Assembly: GCA_021545665.1 (NCBI GenBank)
Contig: JAJRTX010000281.1
Span: 1-14,820 of the forward strand
DNA: 14,820 bases
DNA from: Zetaproteobacteria bacterium
GTDB lineage: Bacteria; Pseudomonadota; Zetaproteobacteria; Mariprofundales; Mariprofundaceae
Direction of reading: 5' to 3'
Below are positions 1-9,001 of the stretch, one piece after another. The first letter of the stretch is position 1, and the number at the start of each line of letters is the position of its first letter. The notes under the pieces are model-generated. The model worked only from the letters and a program-made list of their open reading frames with translations, was not told the DNA's origin and made no database searches. The translations under genes and the position numbers were made by a program.

Positions 1-1471
1 AGTCCGGATTACCAAAATTCAGATCAGTATGATGCCCAAACTCATTCTGCTGTTTCCAGGCAATCAGACCATAAGCATGATCTTCCCAGATCATCACCAC
101 GATATTGCTGTTCAAACGTCTGGCTGTTTCCATCTCCTGCACATTCATCAAAAAACCGGCATCACCGCAAATCGACAAAATGCGCCGCTCCGGATATACC
201 AGTGATGCGCCGATGGCGCCGGGAAGCGCAAAACCCATGGAACAGAATCCATTGGGAATCAGACAGGTATTGGGTTCATGACATTGATAATGACGGGCAA
301 TCCACATTTTATGCGCTCCGACATCAGATAGCAGGATATCTTTCGGCCCCATCACTGCACGCACATCCCACAATACCTTCTGCGGACGAATGCTGCCCTG
401 ACTGTCGTCATCGCTGTGTATGGCCAGCTCTGTTGCCATGGCCTGGCGAAATCCATCCTGCTGCTGCAAATCAAAGTGCATGTCCGCACTGGCATCAAAA
501 CGTTCATTCAGCATCCACAGGGCATGCGCCAGATCGCCAACGACTTCAGTGGAGGGGTGATAATGCTCATCAATTTCAGCCGGCAGGAAATCCATATGGA
601 TTATTTTCTTCGAGAAATCCGGATTCCACAGGCGCGGATGAAATTCAACCATGTCATAACCCAACGTGATCACCAGGTCAGCCGCATCGAGTGCGCAGGA
701 GACAATATCTCTGGCCTGCAGACCAACGGTATACAGACAATAGTCAGCATCCATATCAACACAGCCCTTGGCCATAAATGTGCTGATGACGCCAATACCT
801 GTTTTCTCACATAAACGACGCAGCTGTTTACTGGCACGCCTGCGAATACATCCATTGCCGGCAAGAATAATTGGTCGTCTGGCCAAACGGATACGTTCAA
901 ACGCCTGATCTATAATGGAATCATCCGGCACCGGACGACGATAGCGATAAGGCAGCATCGGCATCGTTTCGGTTTCAAGTTTGGCAATATCCTCCGGCAG
1001 TTCAATCAGGCTTGCACCCGGTTTTTCAGATCGCGCAACACGCACCGCTTTACGCATAATTTCCGGAATATTATCCGGATGCCGAATCGTTCTTGCCCAC
1101 TTGGTCACCGGCTTGAACATGGACACCACATCCATGACCTGATGCGACTCCTTATGCAATCGCGTTGAAGCGCCCTGCCCGGTCAGCACCAGCATGGGCG
1201 ACCGATCCATATTGGCATTGGCAACGCCGGTGATCAGATTCGTAGCGCCCGGCCCCAGCGTGCCCAGACAGGCCGCAGGCGTACCAGTCAGGCGGCCATA
1301 GACTTCAGCCATGAATGCCGCGCCCTGCTCATGGCGGGTGAGAATGAATCGGATAGAGTCGGACGCCTCCAGCGATATCATGAAATCAGCATTTTCTTCA
1401 CCCGGCACACCGAAAACATACTCAAGACCCTCCGCCTCCAGGCAACGGACGAACAGATCCGAGGCCTTCAT
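1..1471 (-). CDS. alsS: Acetolactate synthase, catabolic AlsS-like, C-terminus cut off by the window edge
   Basis: A thiamine-diphosphate enzyme expected to condense two pyruvates to 2-acetolactate and CO2 in the cytoplasm. 490 codons are visible; about 60 residues of a typical ~550-residue protein lie beyond base 1. The N-terminal pyrimidine-binding domain has the catalytic glutamate in RHEQGAAF (E48). The middle domain reads GYDMVEFHPRLWNP, which follows catabolic AlsS/BudB rather than FAD-dependent IlvB, and no RFDDR-type FAD motif is present. The diphosphate domain has GDAGF (436-440) and WED (462-464), giving metal ligands D437 and D464 by family alignment. The usual GDG is GDA here. The ATG overlaps the stop of the upstream aldehyde dehydrogenase (ATGA), with GGAAGG 6 bases before it, so the two are probably translationally coupled. 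The ThDP-decarboxylase family is clear. The substrate is inferred, and a related decarboxylase with another 2-oxoacid is possible. Confidence 0.8.
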   Translation of the reverse strand, partial: MKASDLFVRCLEAEGLEYVFGVPGEENADFMISLEASDSIRFILTRHEQGAAFMAEVYGRLTGTPAACLGTLGPGATNLITGVANANMDRSPMLVLTGQGASTRLHKESHQVMDVVSMFKPVTKWARTIRHPDNIPEIMRKAVRVARSEKPGASLIELPEDIAKLETETMPMLPYRYRRPVPDDSIIDQAFERIRLARRPIILAGNGCIRRRASKQLRRLCEKTGIGVISTFMAKGCVDMDADYCLYTVGLQARDIVSCALDAADLVITLGYDMVEFHPRLWNPDFSKKIIHMDFLPAEIDEHYHPSTEVVGDLAHALWMLNERFDASADMHFDLQQQDGFRQAMATELAIHSDDDSQGSIRPQKVLWDVRAVMGPKDILLSDVGAHKMWIARHYQCHEPNTCLIPNGFCSMGFALPGAIGASLVYPERRILSICGDAGFLMNVQEMETARRLNSNIVVMIWEDHAYGLIAWKQQNEFGHHTDLNFGNPD

Positions 1472-2919
1472 GACAAGCCTTCCGAACGCACAACGATCAT
1501 TTTTCTGACCTGCATATCATGCATGGTGTGCGGAATACCGCCAACACCGAGACCTGAGTGTTTCAGACCGGCAAACGGCATCCAGTCGACCCGGAAGGCC
1601 GTGTGCTCATTGATCATCACAGCTGACGCCGCCAGACGACTGGCCACATACATCGCAGTATCAATATTGCGACTGTAAACTGCAGCCTGAAATGCAACAT
1701 CCAGCGCATTGGCTGCCGCAATGGCTTCATCTATCTCCTCAAACGGATAAATACAGACAACAGGTCCAAATACTTCTCCTGTAGATACCTTGGCATCAGC
1801 GGCAGGATTAAACAGCACCGTCGGCGCATAACATTGATGATCCATTGCCAAACCGCCGCACAATAACTCTGCGCTGCCATCTACAGCTTCATCCACCCAA
1901 TCCTTCACCCGCTGCATTTCCTGCTCACGGATTAACGGCCCGACTTCTGTTTCCGCCGCTGTCGGATCACCGACAATCAGAGCCTGTGCTGAAGCTGCCA
2001 TCTGTTCTGCAAGTCTACGGGCGATGGAAGCATGAGCAAAAATGCGCTGTACCGATACACAAACCTGCCCGGCATGATAAAAACCGCCCTTCACCAATCC
2101 CGGCAAGGCCATATCCAGATCAGCATCGGCAGCTACAATAACCGGAGCAACTCCGCCATGTTCCAGTGCGCAGCGTGTACCGGCAGCCAGTTTTGAACGC
2201 AGATACCAACCCACCTGTGCACTGCCAATAAAGCTGAAAAATGCTACCCGTTCATCGGTTACCAGCGCCTCGGCCAGCGCATGAGATTCAGGTAAAATAA
2301 ACTGGCACCAGGATTCCGGTAATCCGGCCTGATGAAAAATCTGCACCAGCCGGGCGCAGGAAAGCGGCGTATCCTGTGCCGGTTTGACAATTACCGGACA
2401 GCCGGTCGCGATAGCAGGGCCAACCTGATGGGCGATCAGATTCAGAGGATGATTGAAGGCACTGACTGCCACCACCACGCCGATCGGCTCGTTGCTCATC
2501 ATCGCCAGATGCTGCTGTGATGCAGCATTCAGGCCCATCGGAGGAGGAGGCGTACTGTCAGTTCGCAAGGTATTGATGCAAATACGAATACTGTCGACAC
2601 AACGAACCATTTCGACATTGGAATCCAGCAATGGTTTGCCGCCCTCGCGGGCCGCTTCAATAGCCAGTTCCTCAGCCCGGTCCTGCATCAGGACAATGGC
2701 CCGTTCGAGAATATCGATTCGCTCAGGCACGCTTAACCAGCCATCACGATTGGCAAACAAGGCAGCAGCATTGTCCAGGGCCTGCTCCACCACCTCAGCA
2801 TTGGCTGTCGCCACGGTTGCAATCAGACTGTCATCATAAGGCGCCCTGACCTGCACCGGTAAGCGATCTGATGCCGCTGCTCCCGGAATCATTAAAGGAA
2901 AATGTTCTGCTGCATTCAT
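1468..2919 (-). CDS. NAD(P)-dependent aldehyde dehydrogenase family protein
   Basis: An aldehyde dehydrogenase superfamily enzyme that oxidises an aldehyde to an acid or acyl product with NAD(P)+; the substrate is not known. The reading frame opens at 2937, but ATG 2919 is preferred because AGGGAG lies 5 bases upstream of it, while the earlier ATG has no such site. That gives 483 residues, normal for the family. Counted from the longer start, the cofactor and catalytic residues are all present: N162 in AFNHP, K185 in VKPA, E259 in LEHGG and C293 in GQVCVS. The AFNHPLNL stretch resembles the lactaldehyde/glyceraldehyde-type subgroup more than betaine-aldehyde types. The stop overlaps the start of the AlsS-like gene, so the two are likely one operon handling pyruvate- or lactaldehyde-derived compounds. 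That joint role is inference. Confidence 0.9.
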   Translation of the reverse strand: MNAAEHFPLMIPGAAASDRLPVQVRAPYDDSLIATVATANAEVVEQALDNAAALFANRDGWLSVPERIDILERAIVLMQDRAEELAIEAAREGGKPLLDSNVEMVRCVDSIRICINTLRTDSTPPPPMGLNAASQQHLAMMSNEPIGVVVAVSAFNHPLNLIAHQVGPAIATGCPVIVKPAQDTPLSCARLVQIFHQAGLPESWCQFILPESHALAEALVTDERVAFFSFIGSAQVGWYLRSKLAAGTRCALEHGGVAPVIVAADADLDMALPGLVKGGFYHAGQVCVSVQRIFAHASIARRLAEQMAASAQALIVGDPTAAETEVGPLIREQEMQRVKDWVDEAVDGSAELLCGGLAMDHQCYAPTVLFNPAADAKVSTGEVFGPVVCIYPFEEIDEAIAAANALDVAFQAAVYSRNIDTAMYVASRLAASAVMINEHTAFRVDWMPFAGLKHSGLGVGGIPHTMHDMQVRKMIVVRSEGLS

Positions 2920-2924
2920 ATATA

Positions 2925-2930
2925 CTCCCT
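2925..2930 (-). promoter_or_regulatory. Shine-Dalgarno deciding the aldehyde dehydrogenase start
   Basis: AGGGAG on the minus strand, 5 bases before ATG 2919. It lies inside the longer open frame (start 2937) and therefore argues for the shorter protein. Confidence 0.7.
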
Positions 2931-3020
2931 GATCCATCCGCCAGAACCGACTTTATTTACTGTTTTTACTGGCTCAATACTCTGTGTCCATCAGGCTGCG
3001 ACATTCCTTACACCAGCCCG

Positions 3021-5759
3021 TCATTCAACACTACTTTGCAGCAGTTTTTTATAAATAGCATGTGTTTTCAACATGCTTTGTCGTAGCGCTTCCGGGCTAT
3101 GGATGTTGGCATGTCGCCGCATGGTCTCCCATTCCGTGGCCTGTGCATCATCCGAAAGCTTGCCTATCGACTGCCACAACTCGACGCGCAGAGCATTTTC
3201 CATCTGGCGATAGTTCAGATAGGTATCAGCCAGCCAATCGGCTTCTTCCTTCCAGTCGGCAGGGGCTGAATCCGGCAGTCGCTGTAAAATATCGTTGGTT
3301 TTACGAGCTGTGCTGCCAAAAGCCAGCTTTGCATACTGGGCAAGAAATTCGATATCCACCAAACCGCCTGCATCATGCTTGAGATTAATCACTGCGCTCG
3401 ATTTGCTGGCCAGATGATCCAGCATCTTTTGCCGCATGCTCACCACATCCGCCGCCAGCATGGCATGATTCCGTGGCTGAGCCAGCACTTCAGCCACAAC
3501 CTGATCCACGGCCAAACGCGCCTGTTTTGAACCGGCTACAGCCCGTGCCCGGCACAGTGCCTGATGCTCCCAAGTCTGTGCCTTATTTAACTGATAGTCG
3601 CGAAAACCATTCAGACTGGTCACCAGCACGCCGGAACTGCCTGACGGACGCAGACGAGCATCGAATTCAAAACCGGCGCCAAACGGAGGCGCGCCGGTCA
3701 AATACTGAATCATGCGTCTGCCAAGCCGCTGTGCATGCTCCCACATGCTGCGGTGGCCAATCATCTGATCCGGGCTGTCATGCACCAGAATAAACACCAT
3801 ATCCAGATCAGAGACCAGCCCCATTTCACGCGAGCCATGTTTACCCATAGCCAGTGCCGCAAAAGGAAAATCCTCAGGCAGCTGCATCTGCTTCAGACAA
3901 AGCCTGAATACCGCTGAAGTTGCAGCATCGGCCATATCCGCCATCCAGCCGCCAATCACCATCGAATCTGCCTGATGGGCATCAACTGCCAGCGCACAAA
4001 GCAGGCGACACCGATCCACCCAGCGCCCGATCTCAGCCAGCGCAACCTCAACATCATCCAACTGTTGCAATTGATCCAGGTGCTGACAAACCTGACGCAC
4101 ATCGGTCTCACTGTACGCTGTCGCCAGCGGCCACTCCAGCCATGACGGGTCACGTACGATATGATCAGCCAGATAACGGCTGGCCGAAAGCACCCCAATC
4201 AACCAGTCCAGCGCACCCTGATGAGTTGCCAGCAAATCAATCCATGTTGCCCTCCCGGCGATGGCATGAATCAGTTCGGCAAAGGCCTCAAGTGCAGTGA
4301 TACCGTTAGCATCATCCAGCCAGCGTGGCATGGCCTGATCCAATATGCATTCAACCTGTGCACGACTGCGCTCCGGCAACAGTCCCCGTGACAGGCATGC
4401 CTCAATATTTGTCAGTCCGCTGGTTATGCGATCTCGATCAGCTTTATCCAGCGTATCCAGACCATCTCGTGATCCAGCCAGCCAGCCCCCTTTTGCCTGC
4501 TCTCCATTACCTACCGGCATCACATGTTTATTAAATTCAGACTCGACGCATGATGCATGGGAGAACATATGCTTTTCTATATCTAAGATGCCAGTTGCCT
4601 GACTCAGATATGCAGAAAAATCACCGGGCAGGCGATGCGTCTGTTCACCTCGTCTGGCCTGAATAGCATGCTCGATTCGACGCCAGAAATCATATGCCTG
4701 CGCAAGATGTTTTGCATGATCAGTATGGATTACACCTTGTTCAGCCAGTAGTGCCAGCGCCTGCATGCTTGACTGCACTCTCAGGGCCGGATTGCGCCCA
4801 CCATGCAACAGCTGCATCGACTGAATAATAAACTCGATTTCACGAATCCCGCCCCGGCCCCTTTTCACATCAAAACCTGCCGCTACACCACCCAATCCAG
4901 CCTGGCCATCAATCCGCCGCTTCATATCAGCCAGTGAGGCTACAGTCGTATAATCAAGGTAGCGGCGATAAATAAATGGTGCGACACCTTCAATAAATTT
5001 CTGGCCAAGCTCCTTATCACCAGCCACCGGACTCGCCTTGATCAGCATGGCCCGCTCCCATGTCTGACCATATTCAAGATAATGCGTTAAGGTCGCATCC
5101 AGACTTGAAGCTATAGCTGCACTATCGCCGCCCGGCCTCAGCCGCATATCCACTGGCCATACAATGCCGTCAGCACTGCGTTCAGACATCAGGCGAATCA
5201 ACATGCGGGACAAATGCGCAAAATATTCCGCTGCCGGAACAGATCTTCTGCCTTCACATGTCGAGCCTTCACCCTGCCAGATAAACAGCAGATCAACATC
5301 CGAACCAAGATTCAGTTCTCTGCCACCCAATTTACCCAGCCCGATAATACAGAACGAGTTATGAAGCAATCGCCCGTAACGTGCTGTTATCAATCTTCCG
5401 GCCATCTCCAGGGCCTGCTGCAACAGACCTGAAGCAAAATCGGCAATGGCCTGACTGGAGTCTTTTATATCGCCATACAGACCCATCTCCCACCAAATCA
5501 GATGTCGCAATCCCCGCTGCTTACAGCGACGAAGATGTGACATACAGGTGACCAGATCGTTACTGTCACACGCTGGCACCCAGACTTCGTTGCCGTCCGG
5601 CAACACCGCCCTGTCCATATCCACAAACAGAGTCCGACACTGGTCTTCGGTAGCAGTGCGCATCAGGGATAAAAACTGAGGCGATATTGCCAACAGACGT
5701 TCAACATCTTTCACTAAATCTTCAGGAACATGGTCAAGGTAAGCCGGGGAATCAGACAT
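3021..5759 (-). CDS. glnE: Bifunctional glutamine synthetase adenylyltransferase/deadenylylase
   Basis: Attaches AMP to, and phosphorolytically removes it from, the regulatory tyrosine of glutamine synthetase, normally under PII control. Both nucleotidyltransferase-like heads are intact. Counted from ATG 5759, the deadenylylation head is near residues 140-160 (LGKLGGREL then GSDVDLLF), and the adenylylation head near 638-658 (MGKHGSREM then VSDLDMVF). Each is followed by its family signature, KRGRGGIREIEF and LKHDAGGLVDIEF. The protein is 912 residues, against ~946 in E. coli. The frame extends up to 5825, but those 22 extra residues would translate the glnA terminator hairpin and look non-native, so ATG 5759 (MSDSPAYL) is chosen. 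No Shine-Dalgarno precedes it; a TATACT does. The target glnA is the next gene upstream, with Y406 present. Confidence 0.95.
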   Translation of the reverse strand: MSDSPAYLDHVPEDLVKDVERLLAISPQFLSLMRTATEDQCRTLFVDMDRAVLPDGNEVWVPACDSNDLVTCMSHLRRCKQRGLRHLIWWEMGLYGDIKDSSQAIADFASGLLQQALEMAGRLITARYGRLLHNSFCIIGLGKLGGRELNLGSDVDLLFIWQGEGSTCEGRRSVPAAEYFAHLSRMLIRLMSERSADGIVWPVDMRLRPGGDSAAIASSLDATLTHYLEYGQTWERAMLIKASPVAGDKELGQKFIEGVAPFIYRRYLDYTTVASLADMKRRIDGQAGLGGVAAGFDVKRGRGGIREIEFIIQSMQLLHGGRNPALRVQSSMQALALLAEQGVIHTDHAKHLAQAYDFWRRIEHAIQARRGEQTHRLPGDFSAYLSQATGILDIEKHMFSHASCVESEFNKHVMPVGNGEQAKGGWLAGSRDGLDTLDKADRDRITSGLTNIEACLSRGLLPERSRAQVECILDQAMPRWLDDANGITALEAFAELIHAIAGRATWIDLLATHQGALDWLIGVLSASRYLADHIVRDPSWLEWPLATAYSETDVRQVCQHLDQLQQLDDVEVALAEIGRWVDRCRLLCALAVDAHQADSMVIGGWMADMADAATSAVFRLCLKQMQLPEDFPFAALAMGKHGSREMGLVSDLDMVFILVHDSPDQMIGHRSMWEHAQRLGRRMIQYLTGAPPFGAGFEFDARLRPSGSSGVLVTSLNGFRDYQLNKAQTWEHQALCRARAVAGSKQARLAVDQVVAEVLAQPRNHAMLAADVVSMRQKMLDHLASKSSAVINLKHDAGGLVDIEFLAQYAKLAFGSTARKTNDILQRLPDSAPADWKEEADWLADTYLNYRQMENALRVELWQSIGKLSDDAQATEWETMRRHANIHSPEALRQSMLKTHAIYKKLLQSSVE

Positions 5760-5765
5760 GCAGAA

Positions 5766-5771
5766 AGTATA
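5766..5771 (-). promoter_or_regulatory. Possible -10 element of glnE (leaderless candidate)
   Basis: TATACT on the minus strand with exactly 6 bases (TTCTGC) before ATG 5759, so transcription would begin at the A of the start codon. No ribosome-binding sequence is visible between them. The -35 region falls on the T-tract of the glnA terminator and matches poorly, so this is a weak call resting on the hexamer and its spacing. Confidence 0.35.
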
Positions 5772-5786
5772 GCTAACAATGGGGAC

Positions 5787-5820
5787 AAAAAAAGGCCGCC
5801 ACTTGCGTGACGGCCTTTTT
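5787..5820 (-). terminator. Rho-independent terminator of glnA
   Basis: On the minus strand, GGCCGTCAC and GTGGCGGCC form a 9-bp stem (one G-U pair) around a GCAA tetraloop, followed by a run of seven T. It starts about 24 bases after the glnA stop. A-runs in front of the stem make it potentially bidirectional, but no plus-strand gene ends here. It isolates glnA from glnE unless readthrough occurs. Confidence 0.92.
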
Positions 5821-5843
5821 CGCATTCATGTTCTTATGTTCGA

Positions 5844-7277
5844 TTAAACTGAATAGTACAGTTCCAGTTCCATAGGATGTGGACGCATGCGAACTTCATT
5901 GACTTCTTCCATCTTCAGTTCGATGTAAGCATCAATCATATCGTCATCCATGACGCCGCCGACTTTGAGGAAGTCACGGTCTGCATCGAGTGATTCCAAA
6001 GCCTGATCCAGACTGGCGCATACAGTAGGAATCAACTTTCCCTCTTCCGGTGGCAGGTCATACAGATTCTTATCAGCGGCTTCACCCGGATCAATCTTGT
6101 TGGCCACGCCGTCCAGGCCAGCCATCATCATAGCAGTGAATGCCAGATACGGGTTGGCACTGCAATCCGGGAAGCGAACTTCGATACGGCGAGCCGGATC
6201 GGAGTTGACGACCGGAATACGAATGGAGGCTGAACGGTTACGGTTTGAGTAGGCCAGCATCACCGGCGCTTCGAAACCCGGAACCAGACGCTTATAGGAA
6301 TTGGTGGATGAATTGGTGAATGCATTCAGGGCGCGTGCATGTTTGATGATGCCACCGATATACCATAATGCTTCCTGTGACAGGTTGGCATATTTATCAC
6401 CGGCAAACAGGTTCTTGCCATCTTTCCACAGCGACTGATGCACATGCATAGCCGTGCCATTATCATTAAAAATCGGTTTGGGCATAAAAGTTGCAGTCTT
6501 GCCATGCGCATGGGCCACATTGTGAACCACATATTTATACCACTGCGCCTTATCAGCCTGCTCTATCAACTCACCGAAACGCATTGCCAGCTCACACTGA
6601 CCGGCAGTTGCTACTTCATGGTGGTGACACTCCATGTGGATGCCCAGATCGGTCATAACCAGAGACATGTCGTTACGAATTTCATGCAGGGAATCAACTG
6701 GCGGAACCGGGAAATAACCACCTTTCACACGTGGACGATGACCATAGTTACGCATCATTCCTTCAGAAGCATCGGCAAAGTTCTTTTTCGAGTTCCAGGC
6801 CGCTTCTTCGGATTCGATCTGATAACCGGAACCACCCATTTCATTGTTCCAGGTGACCGCATCAAAGATGAAAAACTCCAGCTCAGGGCCGAAGTATGCG
6901 GTGTCCGCGATGCCGGCTGAGCGGATATAGCTCAGCGCACGTTGCGCCACCTGACGCGGGCAGCGATTATAATCCTGACCGGTAATCGGATCGATCACCT
7001 GCGCGACCAGCACCAGCGTCGAAGCTTCAAAAAATGGATCAATATTCGCACTGTCCGGATCCGGAATCAACGACATGTCTGAATTATTAATATCACACCA
7101 GCCAGCAACAGATGAACCATCAAAGGCAAAACCGTCTTCGAAGCAGTCTTCATTCAGCTCATGGATTGGAAAGGTTACGTGCTGCCATTTGCCACGCGTG
7201 TCGGTAAACCGAACATCAACAAATTCGCACTCATTTTCTTTAATCAGGTCAAAGACCTTTTCAATTGCGTCACTCAC
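5844..7277 (-). CDS. glnA: Glutamine synthetase, type I
   Basis: Makes glutamine from glutamate, ammonia and ATP; the family forms cytoplasmic dodecamers. The 477 residues are close to the usual ~470. Signatures in order: FDGSSVAGW (52-60), [10 protein letters not shown] (130-139), a histidine-rich metal/glutamate region with [10 protein letters not shown] (273-282), the ATP-site stretch [10 protein letters not shown] (329-338), [11 protein letters not shown] (345-355), and the adenylylation site NLYDLP with Y406. That tyrosine marks the GlnE-regulated subtype, in agreement with glnE next door. The start is GTG with AGGAG 6 bases upstream. A strong terminator follows the stop. I looked in the 119 bases upstream for a sigma-54 -24/-12 pair (GG-N10-GC) and saw none, nor a convincing sigma-70 promoter, so glnA may be served partly from the queA-nadE transcript. 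Confidence 0.97.
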   Translation of the reverse strand: MSDAIEKVFDLIKENECEFVDVRFTDTRGKWQHVTFPIHELNEDCFEDGFAFDGSSVAGWCDINNSDMSLIPDPDSANIDPFFEASTLVLVAQVIDPITGQDYNRCPRQVAQRALSYIRSAGIADTAYFGPELEFFIFDAVTWNNEMGGSGYQIESEEAAWNSKKNFADASEGMMRNYGHRPRVKGGYFPVPPVDSLHEIRNDMSLVMTDLGIHMECHHHEVATAGQCELAMRFGELIEQADKAQWYKYVVHNVAHAHGKTATFMPKPIFNDNGTAMHVHQSLWKDGKNLFAGDKYANLSQEALWYIGGIIKHARALNAFTNSSTNSYKRLVPGFEAPVMLAYSNRNRSASIRIPVVNSDPARRIEVRFPDCSANPYLAFTAMMMAGLDGVANKIDPGEAADKNLYDLPPEEGKLIPTVCASLDQALESLDADRDFLKVGGVMDDDMIDAYIELKMEEVNEVRMRPHPMELELYYSV

Positions 7278-7283
7278 AGTTAT

Positions 7284-7288
7284 CTCCT
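7284..7288 (-). promoter_or_regulatory. Shine-Dalgarno supporting the GTG start of glnA
   Basis: AGGAG on the minus strand, 6 bases before GTG 7277. The first residues ([14 protein letters not shown]) match the normal glutamine synthetase N-terminus, so the GTG is credible. Confidence 0.75.
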
Positions 7289-7396
7289 GTATCTATGAAA
7301 GTCCCACCCGGCAGTAAGGAGCGCGACTTTCTCGCAACAGACAAAAAAACGCAATAAATCTAGAACGTGTTATCCGCAGATGTGCTATTTTATCTC

Positions 7397-9001
7397 CTAA
7401 TCTCTGAAAGCATGTGTAATCGGGTAGCGTCGATCCCGCCCGAAGGCCCGTTCGGTGATTTTTACTCCCGGTGGTGCCTGTCGTCGTTTGTATTCTGCCA
7501 ACCGCAACATGCGCACCACTCTGGCTACCAACTCCCGATCAAAACCAAGCGCTGTTATAGCATCAACGCCCAGACACTGCTCAATATTCGCACTCAGAAT
7601 TGCGTCCAGCACATCATAATTCGGCAGTGAATCGGAATCTTTCTGATCGGGCCTTAATTCAGCCGATGGCGGCTTGGTGATGGTATTGACCGGAATGAAC
7701 TCCCGCTGACGATTAAGCCAGCGCGCCAGCTCGAAAACCTGTGTTTTGTAGACATCCTTGAGTACGGCAAAACCTCCGGCCATGTCTCCATATAGCGTGG
7801 CATAACCCACAGCCATCTCCGATTTATTACCGGTGGTCAGCAACATGCGTCCGGTTTTATTTGAAATCGCCATCAGCAGCAGACCGCGCATACGAGCCTG
7901 TACATTTTCTTCTGTGACATCAGGCTCTGATTTACCCCAGCTGGCAAAGGTATCAGCCAGTATCATCTCAACGGCGGCTACACCTTGCTCAATCGGCAGG
8001 GTAATTGCATTGATGCCCAGATTATCAACCAGCGCTTTGGAATCACTTATGGAATGATCACTGGAAAATCTGGATGGCAGCAATACACCCAGCACATTCT
8101 CTGCTCCCAATGCCTCCACGGCAATGGCCGCCGTCAGGGCCGAATCAATACCGCCGGACAGCCCGATAACCACCTGTGTGCAGCCATTGCGCAGCACATA
8201 ATCATGCACACCCATGACCAGCGCCTGATGGATCTGCTCAATAGCAACAGGCAACGTGTTAATGTCAGACTCCTGCTTTCCGGCCAGATCGACAATGCCG
8301 CACCAGGACTCGAAAAGCGGGGCGCGCAACAGCAAACGGCCTGCTGCATCAATAACATGCGAACCGCCATCAAACACAATCTCATCCTGTCCGCCAACCG
8401 GATTTACATAAACCACAGGGGTAGCAAAATCCCGCGCCCGGCATGTTACCAAGGCCTCCCTTTCAAGCTGTTTTTCTACATGAAAAGGCGACGCATTTAG
8501 ATTCAGCCAGACATCACAGCTCATTTTCGACTGCTTTTCCGCCAACGCATCATGCCACAGGTCTTCGCATAGTCCGACACCGACAGACCGGCCATCCACA
8601 TCAAAGATGCATGTTTCGCCACCACCAGCGGTAAAATAACGCTGCTCATCGAACACCCCGTAATTAGGCAGATACTGCTTATCATAGATGCCCAAAACTT
8701 CGCCGTGTCGGGCCAGAATTATGCTATTACGCAACACAGAGCCATCCCGACGCGGCGCACCAAACACAGCGCAAACCGAGCGGCTTGAAGACACGACCCT
8801 TTGCACGGCATCTTCAACCGCATCCATAAAAGCTGGCCGCTTCAATAAATCTTCCGGCGGATAACCCGTGATTGCCAGTTCTGGAAAAACAACCAGATCG
8901 CAGTCTGCCAGCTCTGCTTCCGCCATGGCATTCCGGATCAGCAGCACATTGGTTTTCAAATCGCCAACCCGTGGCGATATCTGGGCAATAAATATCTTCA
9001 C
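7397..9001 (-). CDS. nadE: Glutamine-dependent NAD+ synthetase
   Basis: Converts deamido-NAD+ to NAD+ with ATP, using ammonia released from glutamine. The 534-residue protein carries both parts. The N-terminal nitrilase-type glutaminase domain has the triad E41 (VFPELAITGYPPE), K108 (YDKQYLPNYGVF) and C145 (GLCEDLWH). The C-terminal ATP-pyrophosphatase domain has the P-loop SGGIDS (282-287), TTGNKSEMAVGY, and the usual C-terminal RDRRYPITHAFRD. The start is GTG 9001, whose bases overlap the queA stop (GTGA), so translation is probably coupled to queA. The downstream neighbour glnA supplies this enzyme's nitrogen donor. Confidence 0.96.
   Translation of the reverse strand: MKIFIAQISPRVGDLKTNVLLIRNAMAEAELADCDLVVFPELAITGYPPEDLLKRPAFMDAVEDAVQRVVSSSRSVCAVFGAPRRDGSVLRNSIILARHGEVLGIYDKQYLPNYGVFDEQRYFTAGGGETCIFDVDGRSVGVGLCEDLWHDALAEKQSKMSCDVWLNLNASPFHVEKQLEREALVTCRARDFATPVVYVNPVGGQDEIVFDGGSHVIDAAGRLLLRAPLFESWCGIVDLAGKQESDINTLPVAIEQIHQALVMGVHDYVLRNGCTQVVIGLSGGIDSALTAAIAVEALGAENVLGVLLPSRFSSDHSISDSKALVDNLGINAITLPIEQGVAAVEMILADTFASWGKSEPDVTEENVQARMRGLLLMAISNKTGRMLLTTGNKSEMAVGYATLYGDMAGGFAVLKDVYKTQVFELARWLNRQREFIPVNTITKPPSAELRPDQKDSDSLPNYDVLDAILSANIEQCLGVDAITALGFDRELVARVVRMLRLAEYKRRQAPPGVKITERAFGRDRRYPITHAFRD

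Noticed and set aside
416..814. Plus-strand open frame of 132 codons, and similar frames across 1-3000
   Set aside because: They lie antisense to well-conserved acetolactate synthase and aldehyde dehydrogenase sequence and show no recognisable protein character.
6438..6920. 160-codon plus-strand open frame inside glnA
   Set aside because: Antisense shadow of a fully conserved glutamine synthetase; no start signal or family resemblance.
7278..7396. A sigma-54 (-24/-12) promoter for glnA
   Set aside because: Expected from enterobacterial glnA, but I found no GG-N10-GC with suitable flanks in this interval.
7985..8500. 171-codon plus-strand open frame inside nadE
   Set aside because: Antisense to the intact NAD synthetase domains; composition follows the complementary strand.
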